From Haematobia irritans (lineage: Eukaryota > Arthropoda > Insecta > Diptera > Muscidae): 64,000 bases of DNA. Made by a program: the position numbers and the translations under genes. The stretch covers positions 110,316,171 through 110,380,170 of the forward strand of contig NC_134398.1 of the NCBI RefSeq assembly GCF_050003625.1. Direction: 5' to 3'. Every line of letters begins with the position of its first letter. Positions within the stretch are counted from its first letter, which is position 1. Shown one piece after another: positions 22,653 to 33,758 of this stretch. A model generated the notes under the pieces. It searched no databases. It was given only the letters and a program-made list of their open reading frames with translations, and had not been told where the DNA came from.

Positions 22653-25600
22653 TATACCCTTCACCACTACTGTGGTACAGGGTATAATAAGTTTGTGCAT
22701 TTGTATGTAACGCCAAGAAGGAAAAGTCTGAGACCCATCGTTTAGTATACCGATCGTCTTAGAATTAAATTCTGAGTCGATTTAGCGATGTCCGTCTGTC
22801 TGTCTGTCTGTTGATGTATTTTTGTGTGCAAAGTACAGCTGGCACTTTTAGTCCGATTGTCCTAAAATTTGGTATGGGTCCTGTGTCGGTTCAAAGACGA
22901 TCCCTATTGATTTTGGAAAAAATCGGTTCAGATTTAGATATAGCTGCCATATATATTTTTCACCGATCTGGTCATAATTGGCGTGTATATCAACCGATCT
23001 TCCTCAAATTCCGTACATCTCGAAAAACTTGCAAAATATCATCCAAATCGGTTCAGATTTAAATATAGCTCCCATATATAGCTTTCGCCCGATTTACACT
23101 CCTTTGTCCACAGAGGCCAATTTTTTGCTCCGATTTAGTTGAAATTTTGCACCGGGAGTAGAATTAGCATTGTTGCTATGCGTGCCAAATTTGGTGGAAA
23201 TCGGTTCAGATTTAGACATAGCTCCCATATATAGCTTTCGCCCGATTTACACTCATTTGCCCACAGAGGCCAATTTTTTGCTCCGATTTAGTTGAAATTT
23301 TGCACAGGGAGTAGAATTAGCATTGTAGCTATGCGTGTCAAATTTGGTTGAAATCGGTTCAGATTTAGATATAGCTCCCATATATAGCTTTCGCCCGATT
23401 TACACTCAAATGACCACAGAGGACAATTTTTTGCTCCGATTTAGTTGAAATTTTGCACAGGGGGTAGAATTAGCATTGTAGCTATGCGTGTCAAATTTGG
23501 TTGAAATCGGTTCAGATTTAGATATAGCTCCCATATATAGCTTTCGCCCGATTTACACTCAAATGACCACAGAGGCCAATTTTTTGCTCCGATTTAGTTG
23601 AAATTTTGCACAGGGAGTTACTTAGCATTGTAGCTATGCGTGCCAAATTTGGTTGAAATCGGTTCAGATTTAGATATAGCTCCCATATATAGCTTTCGCC
23701 CGATTTACACTCATATGACCACCGAGGCCAATTTTTTGCTCCGATTTAGTTGAAATTTTGCACAGGGAGTAGAATTAGCATTGTAGCTATGCGTGCCAAA
23801 TTTGGTTGAAATCGGTTCAGATTTAGATATAGCTCCCATATATATGTTTTTCTGATTTCGACAAAAATGGTCAAAATACCAACATTTTCCTTGTAAAATC
23901 GCCACTGCTTAGTGGAAAAGTTGTAAAAGTGACTCTAATTTTCCTAAACTTCTAATACATATATATCGAGCGATAAATCATAAATAAACTTTTGCGAAGT
24001 TTTCTTAAAATTGCTCCAGATTTAAATGTTTCCCATATTTTTATACCCTTCGCCACTACTGTGGTACAGGGTATAATAAGTTTGTGCATTTGTATGTAAC
24101 GCCAAGAAGGAAAAGTCTGAGACCCATCGTTTAGTATACCGATCGTCTTAGAATTAAATTCTGAGTGGATTTAGCGATGTCCGTCTGTCTGTCTGTCTGT
24201 CCGTCTGTCCGTCTGTCCGTCTGTCTGTCTGTTGATGTATTTTTGTGTGCAAAGTACAGCTCGCAGTTTTAGTCCGATTGTCCTAAAATTTGGTATGGGA
24301 TCCTGTTTCGGCTCAAAGACGATCCCTATTGATTTTGGAAAAAATCGGTTCAGATTTAGATGTAGCTGCAATATATATTTTTCACCGATCTGGTCATAAT
24401 TGGCGTGTATATCAACCCATCTTCCTCAAATTCCGTACATCCCAATATTTTATGAGTCTCGAAAAACTTGCAAAATATCATCCAAATCGGTTCAGATTTA
24501 GATATAGCTCCCATATATAGCTTTCGCCCGATTTACACTCATATGACCACCGAGGCCAATTTTTTGCTCCGATTTAGTTGAAATTTTGCACAGGGAGTAG
24601 AATTAGCATTGTAGCTATGCGTGCCAAATTTGGTTGAAATCGGTTCAGATTTAGATATAGCTCCCATATATATGTTTTTCTGATTTCGACAAAAATGGTC
24701 AAAATACCAACATTTTCCTTGTAAAATCGCCACTGCTTAATCGAATAGTTGAAAAAATGACTCTAATTTTCTTAAACTTCTAATACATATATATCGAGCG
24801 ATAAATCATAAATAAACTTTTGCGAAGTTTCTTTAAGATTGCTTCACATTTAAATGTTTCCCATATTTTTATACCCTTCACCACTACTGTGGTACAGGGT
24901 ATAATAAGTTTGTGCATTTGTATGTAACGCCAAGAAGGAAAAGTCTGAGACCCATCGTTTAGTATACCGATCGTCTTAGAATTAAATTCTGAGTCGATTT
25001 AGCGATGTCCATCTGTCTGTCCGTCTGTCTGTCTGTTGATGTATTTTTGTGTGCAAAGTACAGCTCGCTGTTTTACTCCGATTGTCTTAAAATTTGGTAT
25101 AGGGTCCTGTTTCGGCTCAAAGACGATCCCTATTGATTTTGGAAAAAATCTGTTCAGATTTAGATATAGCTGCCATATATATTTTTCACCGATCTGGTCA
25201 TAATTGCCGTGTATATCAACCGATCTTTCTCAAATTCCGTACATCCGAATATTTTATGAGTCTCGAAAAACTTGCAAAATATCAGCCAAATCGGTTCAGA
25301 TTTACATATATCGCTCCCATATATAGCTTTCGCCCGGTTTACACTCATTTGCCCACAGAGGCCAATTTTTTGCTCCGATTTAGTTGAAATTTTGCACAGG
25401 GAGTAGAATTAGCATTATAGCTATGCGTGTCAAATTTGGTTGAAATCGGTTCAGATTTAGATATAGCTCCCATATATAGCTTTCAACCGATTTACACTCA
25501 AATAACCACAGAGGCCAAATTTTTGCTCCGATTTAGTTGAAATTTTGCACAGGGAGTAGAATGAGCATTGTAGCTATGAGTGCCAAATTTGGTTGAAATC

Positions 25601-28600
25601 GGTTCAGATTTAGATATATCTCCCATATATAGCTTTCGCCCGATTTACACTCATATGACCACAGAGTCCAATTTTTAACTCCGATTTAGTTGAAATTTGG
25701 CACAGGGAGTAGAATTAGCATTGTTGCTATGCGTGCCAAATTTGGTTGAAATCGGTTCAGATTTAGATATAGCTCCCATATATATGTTTTTCTGATTTCG
25801 ACAAAAATGGTCAAAATACCAACATTTTCCTTGTAAAATCGCCACTGCTTAGTCGAATAGTTGAAAAAATGACCCTAATTTTCTTAAACTTCTAATACAT
25901 ATATATCGAGCGATAAATCATAAATAAACTTTTGCGAAGTTTCCTTAAGATTGCTTCAGATTTAAATGTTTCCCATATTTTTATACCCTTCACCACTACT
26001 GCGGTACAGGGTATAATAAGTTTGTGCATTTGTATGTAACGCCAAGAAGGAAAAGTCTGAGACCCATCGTTTAGTATACCGATCGTCTTAGAATTAAATT
26101 CTGAGTCGATTTAGCGATGTCCGTCTGTCTGTCTGTCGGTCTGTCTGTCTGTGTGTCCGTCTGTCTGTCTGTTGATGCATTTTTGTGTGCTAAGTACAGC
26201 TCGCAGTTTTAGTCCGATTGTCCTAAAATTTGGTATGGGGTCCTGTTTCGGCTCAAAGACGATCCCTATTGGGCTTGGAAAAAATCGGTTCAGATTTAGA
26301 TATAGCTGCCATATATATTTTTCACAGATCTGGTCATAATTGGCGTGTATATCAACCGATCTTCCTCAAATTCCGTACATCTCAATATTTTATGAGTCTC
26401 GAAAAACTTCCAAAATATCATCCAAATCGGTTCAGATTTAGATATAGCTCCCATATATAGCTTTCGCCCGATTTACACTCCTTTGTCCACAGAGGCCAAT
26501 TTTTGCTCCGATTTAGTTGAAATTTTGCACAGGGAAGAGAATTAGCATTATAGCTATGCGTGTCAAATTTGGTGGAAATCGGTTCAGATTTAGATATAGC
26601 TCCCATATATAGCTTTCGCCCGATTTACACTCATATGACCACAGAGGCCAATCTTTTACTCCGAATTAATTGAAATTTTGCACAGGGAGTAGAATGAGCA
26701 TTGTAGCTATGCGTGCCAAATTTGGTTGAAATCGGTTCAGATTTAGATATATCTCCCATATATAGCTTTCGCCCGATTTACACTCATATGACCACAGAGT
26801 CCAATTTTTAACTCCGATTTAGTTGAAATTTGGCACAGGGGGTAGAATTAGCATTGTTGCTATGCGTGTCAAATTTGGTTGAAATCGGTTCAGATTTAGA
26901 TATAGCTCCCATATATAGCTTTCGCCCGATTTACACTCAAATGACCACAGAGGCCAATTTTTTGCTCCGATTTAGTTGAAATTTTGCACAGGGAGTATAC
27001 TTAGCATTGTAGCTATGCGTGCCAAATTTGGTTGAAATCGGTTCAGATTTAGATATAGCTCCCATATATATGTTTTTCTGATTTCGACAAAAATGGTCAA
27101 AATACCAACATTTTCCTTGTAAAATCGCCACTGCTTAGTGGAAAAGTTGTAAAAATGACTCTAATTTTCCTAAACTTCTAATGCATATATATCGAGCGAT
27201 AAATCATAAATAAACTTTTGCGAAGTTTTCTTAAAATTGCTCCAGATTTAAATGTTTCCCATATTTTTATACCCTTCACCACTACTGTGGTACAGGGTAT
27301 AATAAGTTTGTGCATTTGTATGTAACGCCAAGAAGGAAAAGTCTGAGACCCATCGTTTAGTATACCGATCGTCTTAGAATTAAATTCTGAGTCGATTTAG
27401 CAATGTCCGTCTGTCTGTCTGTCTGTCCGTCTGTCCGTCTGTCTGTCTGTTGATGTATTTTTGTGTGCAAAGTACAGCTCGCAGTTTTAGTCCGATTGTC
27501 CTAAAATTTGGTATGGGGTCCTGTTTCGGCTCAAAGACGATCCCTATTGATTTTGGAAAAAATCGGTTCAGATTTAGATATAGCTGCCATATATATTTTT
27601 CACCGATCTGGTCATAATTGGCGTGTATATCAACCGATCTTCCTCAAATTCCGTACATCCCAATATTTTATGAGTCTCGCAAAACTTGCACAATATCATC
27701 CAAATCGGTTCAGATTTAGATATAGCTCCCATATATAGCTTTCGCCCGATTTACACTCCTTTGTCCACAGAGGCCAATTTTTAACTCCGATTAGTTGAAA
27801 TTTTGCACAGGGAGTAGAATGAGCATTGTAGCTATGCGTGCCAAATTTGGTTGAAATCGGTTCAGATTTAGATATAGCTCCCATATATAGCTTTCGCCCA
27901 ATTTACACTCATATGACCACAGAGGCTAATTTTTTGCTCCGATTTAGTTGAAATTTTGCACAGGGAGTAGAATTAGCATTGTTGCTATGCGTGCCAAATT
28001 TGGTTGAAATCGGTTCAGATTTAGATATAGCTCCCATATATATGTTTTTCTGATTTCGACAAAAATGGTCAAAATAGCAACATTTTCCTTGTAAAATCGC
28101 CACTGCTTAGTCGAATAGTTGAAAAAATGCCTCTAATTTTCTTAAACTTCTAATACATATATATCGAGCGATAAATCATAAATAAACTTTTGCGAAGTTT
28201 CTTTAAGATTGCTTCAGATTTAAATGTTTCCCATATTTTTATACCCTTCACCACTACTGTGGCACAGGGTATAATAAGTTTGTGCATTTGTATGTAACGC
28301 CAAGAAGGAAAAGTCTGAGACCCATCGTTTAGTATACCGATCGTCTTAGAATTAAATTCTGAGTCGATTTAGCGATGTCCGTCTGTCTGTCTGTCCGTCT
28401 GTCTGTCTGTTGATGTATTTTTGTGTGCAAAGTACAGCTCGCAGTTTTAGTCCGATTGTCTTAAAATTTGGTATAGGGTCCTGTTTCGGCTCAAAGACGA
28501 TCCCTATTGATTTTGGAAAAAATCTGTTCAGATTTAGATATAGCTGCCATATATATTTTTCACCGATCTGGTCATAATTGGCGTGTATATCAACCGATCT

Positions 28601-29890
28601 TTCTCAAATTCTGTACATCCAAATATTTTATGAGTCTCAAAAAACTTGCAAAATATCAGCCAAATCGGTTCAGATTTAGATATAGCTCCCATATATTGCT
28701 TTCGCCCGATTTACACTCATTTGCCCACAGAGGCCAATTTTTTGCTCCGATTTAGTTGAAATTTTGCACAGGGAATAGAATTAGCATTATAGCTATGCGT
28801 GTCAAATTTGGTTGAAATCGGTTCAGATTTAGATATAGCTCCCATATATAGCTTTCAACCGATTTACATTCAAAGAACCACAGAGGCCAAATTTTTGCTC
28901 CGATTTAGTTGAAATTTTGCACAGGGAGTAGAATGAGCATTGTAGCTATGAGTGCCAAATTTGGTTGAAATCGGTTCAGGTTTAGATATAGCTCCCATAT
29001 ATAGCATTCGCCCGATTTACACTCATATGACCACAGAGGCCAATTTTTAACTCCGATTTAGTTGAAATTTTGCACAGGGAGTAGAATTTGCATTGTTGCT
29101 ATGCGTGCCAAATTTGGTTGAAATCGGTTCAGATTTAGATATAGCTCCCATATATATGTTTTTCTGATTTCGACAAAAATGGTCAAAATACCAACATTTT
29201 CCTTGTAAAATCGCCACTGCTTACTCGAAAAGTTGTAAAAATGACTCTAATTTTCCTAAACTTCTAATACATATATATCGAGCGATAAATCATAAATAAA
29301 CTTTTGCGAAGTTTCCTTAAAATTGCTTCAGATTTCAATGTTTCGCATATTTATACCCTTCACCACTACTGTGGTACAGGGTATAATAAGTTTGTGCATT
29401 TGTATGTAACGCCAAGAAGGAAAAGTCTGAGACCCATCGTTTAGTATACCGATCGTCTTAGAATTAAATTCTGAGTCGATTTAGCGATGTCCGTCTTTCT
29501 GTCTGTCCGTCTGTCTGTCTGTCTGTCTGTCTGTTGATGTATTTTTGTGTGCAAAGTACAGCTCGCACTTTTAGTCCGATTGTCCTAAAATTTGGTACGG
29601 GGTCCTGTTTCGGCTCAAAGACGATCCCTATTGATTTTGGAAAAAATCGGTTCAGATTTAGATATAGCTGCAATATATATTTTTCACCGATCTGGTCATA
29701 ATTGGCGTGTATATCAACCGATCTTCCTCAAATTCCGTATATCCCAATATTTTGTTAGTCTCGAAAAACTTGCAAAATGTCATCCAAATTGGTTCAGATT
29801 TAGATATAGCTCCCATATATAGATTTCGCCCGATTTACACTCCTTTGTCCACAGATGCCAATTTTTTGCTCCGATTTAGTTGAAATTTTG

Positions 29891-30195
29891 CACAGGGAGT
29901 AGAATTTGCATTATAGCTATGTGTGTCAAATTTGGTGGAAATCGGTTCAGATTTAGATATAGCTCCCATATATAGCTTTCGCCCGATTTACACTCATTTG
30001 CCCACAGAGGCCAATTTTTTGCTCCGATTTAGTTGAAATTTTGCACAGGGAGTAGAACTAGCATTGTAGCTATGCGTGTCAAATTTGGTTGAAATCGGTT
30101 CAGATTTAGATATAGCTCCCATATATAGCTTTCGCCGATTTACACTCAAATGACCACAGAGGCCAATTTTTTGCTCCGATTTAGTTGAAATTTTG
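29891..30195. repeat. 305-bp two-monomer higher-order repeat, copy 1
   Basis: A 153-bp and a 152-bp monomer form a dimer that repeats at 30196-30500. Both copies share the private CTATGTGTGTC, the one-base loss TTTCGCCGATT (30129 and 30434) and AGAACTAGC. The dimer, not the monomer, was the unit of the last duplication here. Confidence 0.85.
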
Positions 30196-30500
30196 CACAG
30201 GGAGTAGAATTGGCATTATAGCTATGTGTGTCAAATTTGGTGGAAATCGGTTCAGATTTAGATATAGCTCCCATATATAGCTTTCGCCCGATTTACACTC
30301 ATTTGCCCACAGAGGCCAATTTTTTGCTCCGATTTAGTTGAAATTTTGCACAGGGAGTAGAACTAGCATTGTAGCTATGCGTGTCAAATTTGGTTGAAAT
30401 CGGTTCAGATTTAGATATAGCTCCCATATATAGCTTTCGCCGATTTACACTCAAATGACCACAGAGGCCAATTTTTTGCTCCGATTTAGTTGAAATTTTG
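30196..30500. repeat. 305-bp two-monomer higher-order repeat, copy 2
   Basis: Second copy of the dimer at 29891-30195. It differs at TTGGCATTATAG against TTTGCATTATAG. The next monomer begins with a CATAGGGGG variant and departs from the dimer. Confidence 0.85.
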
Positions 30501-32079
30501 CATAGGGGGTAGAATTAGCATTGTAGCTATGCGTGTCAAATTTGGTTGAAATCGGTTCAGATTTAGATATAGCTCCCATATATAGCTTTCGCCCGATTTA
30601 CACTCAAATGACCACAGAGGCCAATTTTTTGCTCCGATTTAGTTGAAATTTTGCACAGGGAGTATAATTAGCATTGTAGCTATGCGTGCCAAATTTGGTT
30701 GAAATCGGTTCAGATTTAGATATAGCTCCCATATATAGCTTTCGCCCGATTTACACTCATATGACCACAGAGGCCAATTTTTTGCTCCGATTTAGTTGAA
30801 ATTTTGCACAGGGAGTAGAATTAGCATTGTAGCTATGCGTGCCAAATTTGGTTGAAATCGGTTCAGATTTAGATATAGCTCCCATATATAGCTTTCGCCC
30901 GATTTACACTCAACTGACCACAGAGGCCAATTTTTTGCTCCGATTTAGTTGAAATTTTGCACAGGGAATAGAATTAGCATGGTAGCTATGCGTGCCAAAT
31001 TTGGTTGAAATCGGTTCAGATTTAGATATAGCTCCCATATATATGTTTTTCTGATTTCGACAAAATCGCCACTGCTTAGTGGAAAAGTTGAAAAAATGAC
31101 TCTAATTTTCCTAAACTTCTAATACATATATATCGAGCGATAAATCATAAATAAACTTTTGCGAAGTTTTCTTAAAATTGCTCCAGATTTAAATGTTTCC
31201 CATATTTTTATACCCTTCACCACTACTGTGGTACAGGGTATAATAAGTTTGTGCATTTGTATGTAACGCCAAGAAGGAAAAGTCTGAGACCCATCGTTTA
31301 GTATACCGATCGTCTTAGAATTAAATTCTGAGTCGATTTAGCGATGTCCGTCTGCCTGTCTGTCTGTCTGTCTATCCGTCTGTCTGTCTGTTGATGTATT
31401 TTGTGTGCAAAGTACAGCTCGCAGTTTTAGTCCGATTGTCTTAAAATTTGGTATAGGGTCCTGTTTCGGCTCAAAGACGATACCTTTTGATTTTGGAAAA
31501 AATCTGTTCAGATTTAGATATAGCTGCCATATATATTTTTCACCGATCTGGTCATAATTGCCGTGTATATCAACCGATCTTTCTCAAATTCCGTACATCC
31601 GAATATTTTATGAGTTTCGAAAAACTTGCAAAATATCAGCCAAATCGGTTTAGATTTAGACATAGCTCCCATATATAGCTTTCGCCCGATTTACACTCAT
31701 ATGACCACAGAGGCCAATTTTTAACTCCGATTTAGTTGAAATTTTGCACAGGGAGTAGAATTTGCATTGTTGCTATGCGTGCCAAATTTGGTTGAAATCG
31801 GTTCAGATTTAGATATAGCTCCCATATATATGTTTTTCTGATTTCGACAAAAATGGTCAAAATACCAACATTTTCCTTGTAAAATCGCCACTGCTCACTC
31901 GAAAAATTGTAAAAATGACTCTAATTTTCCTAAACTTCTAATACATATATATCGAGCGATAAATCATAAATAAACTTTTGCGAAGTTTCCTCAAAATTGC
32001 TTCAGATTTAAATGTTTCGCATATTTATACCCTTCACCACTACTGTGGTACAGGGTATAATAAGTTTGTGCATTTGTAT

Positions 32080-33359
32080 TGTAATGAACCAGCCATCTTA
32101 GAAGTTCCGGCCTTGCTCAGGGATAGTGGAGGGGTCTTTTGATGGCCAATTACATAACTTTAAAAGAAGAATAGTAGGAGAAAGGAAATTAAAGGAAATT
32201 ATGAGATCTGAGCGTAAGCGACAAGGAGGACTAGCGAAACATTCGCACGGTTTAAGGACCCATAGTGCAACACTTAAGTTTCGTCAAAATATTGTATTAA
32301 TTTAGCAATTCATAATAAATTGGATTTATTTACAATAAAATTAAATATGGATGTACAGGGTAGGTAATATGGGGTGGTAGTTATATTGTTAGAATGACAA
32401 AGATTAACAGATTGATAATAAGTAAAAGTAGCTAATTGTAATAGTGTCGTAATGGAAGGTAAGTATTTAAAAGTGTGCAGGGGAAATTTAGTCAAAATAG
32501 GAACATAGCAACTTACTTTGGTTCTTCTCCAATATGAAGCGATCGCTGCATCTGGGGTCTGTTCCAACAAAATTTCAATAAGTAGTTAGGTAGGTGTGAG
32601 TAAAAACTTAATTCTAAGGGTGAAGAAAATATTAATTATTGTATGCAGGTATAGGAATATTTGTACAGGACCAAATTTCGATTGTGGAATATAGCTTCAT
32701 AATATATCGCCCTAGGTCCAAGTCCGCCGTTAATATAACCAGAGCTCCGAAATTTATCTTTGAAGTTTCATTTGCCTACGAAAGGAAAATTGCACCATCC
32801 TCTGGTCGTGGCAATAATTTTGTGGGTAGCTCCTTGGACGATAAGTGGGGGAATTCTGTCCTGGTATATAGGGTCAAAAGATTTTTATGATGCCTTGGGA
32901 ACGCTCTTGAAATCCCTCAAACAATGGCCTTGTATACGATATCGGCTACAAACGGACTGAGTTTATTCCACCCATATATTCACACATTCCAGTCAATTCG
33001 GCGAAATGGGGGAATTCTACCCTGGTATATATGTTAAGGTCAAAAGATTTTATTGACGCCTTAGGAATGTCTTGTAAAATTGCCGTGTATATAATATCGG
33101 CTACAGCCGGACTGATTGTATTCCAACAATATATTCACGCCTTCCAATCAATTCGGCGATTCAAATTCTTCCTTTTACAATCTCTTTTTCAATTTTTTTT
33201 TTTTTTCAATTTTTTATTCAATTTTTATTCAATTCAATTCCTTCTCTTTTTTTCTTCAATCGAAAACTCTCTCCCCGCCTACTTCTCTTTTTTCTTTCTT
33301 TTTTTTTTCAGGTAATTATTTCTTTCGGAAAAGCAAGTATATCCTACCAGCCCTCCACA
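32080..33359 (-). repeat. 3' LTR (left, 1280 bp)
   Basis: It matches the right LTR at a constant offset of 6341 bp. Differences seen: ATGGAAGG against ATGAAAGG (near 32452), TCTACCCTGG against TCTATCCTGG (near 33020), and the length of T runs near 33190-33310. On the minus strand an AATAAA is present at 32325-32330 and could be the poly(A) signal. The 60-130-codon frames within it are in repeats of T or low-complexity sequence and are not genes. Confidence 0.9.
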
Positions 33360-33419
33360 AATATATCACGCACCAAAAAAAAAAGAAAAAAAAAAAAAAA
33401 AAAAAGAAAAAAAAAGATT
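33360..33419 (-). other. A-rich tract beside the 3' LTR; no normal polypurine tract
   Basis: Between the end of integrase and the 3' LTR lies about 45 bp of almost pure A with scattered G on the plus strand. On the element's own strand that is a pyrimidine tract, the opposite of the purine-rich primer site expected just upstream of a 3' LTR. The 15 bp next to the LTR (AATATATCACGCACC) are not purine-rich on the element strand either. Confidence 0.6.
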
Positions 33420-33758
33420 TTACCATATATCTTTTATGTGATATACGGAAACGTTTCCCGAGTCGCAGTCCTGTAATTTATAATTGCAATTACCGATTTT
33501 TTCTAAGACCCTAGCCCGTATTCCCACCGGCGATAACTTTGCGTTAAAATGTTTCGCCATGTTACTTTGTGCGAAATTTCTCCGGGTGACGAGTTGTCCT
33601 TTTTCAAATACCCTATCTTTAGCCCTCAAGTTATAGGTCTTAACATTCTTATCGTACGAAATCTTCATCCTCTCCAAAACCTTATCTCTTAAAAGTGAGA
33701 AATGATCCTGTCTGCATAATTCAGAGGGACTGTCTGATACCATATCAAGATTTCTCAT
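33420..33758 (-). pseudogene. Integrase C-terminal part, out of frame with pol
   Basis: The 112-residue frame from its first ATG continues the integrase, ending with a small beta-rich-looking tail (residues near KLSPVGIRARVLEKIG and the final KDIW). It overlaps the end of pol by 4 bp and lies in the -1 frame relative to it. The frame is open upstream of this ATG for at least a further ten codons. Pol ends soon after HQSIG, and the conserved segment usually found between that and the start of this frame is not visible. The gap is best explained by a small deletion with a frame change. It would have no start of its own in a working element. Confidence 0.75.

Larger units (their letters stand above)
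15132..32079. repeat. Satellite array block B
   Basis: Unit starts are at 15476, 16361, 17308, 19825, 21006, 22653, 24042, 24870, 25982, 27268, 28240, 29352, 31209 and 32026. The last is cut by the LTR retrotransposon after 54 bp. From unit lengths I estimate 153-bp monomer numbers of about 12 (17308), 3 (19825), 6 (21006), 5 (22653), 1 (24042), 3 (24870), 4 (25982), 2 (27268), 3 (28240), 8 (29352) and 1 (31209). Smaller gaps include a loss near 23017 between CATC and TCGAAAA, and one near 31062 inside the tail. No host gene is visible. Confidence 0.92.

Noticed and set aside
32310..33315. Frames of 83-132 codons inside the LTRs, some with TM-like phenylalanine runs
   Set aside because: They occur in both LTRs, are T-tract translations or antisense to the element, and show no conserved domain.
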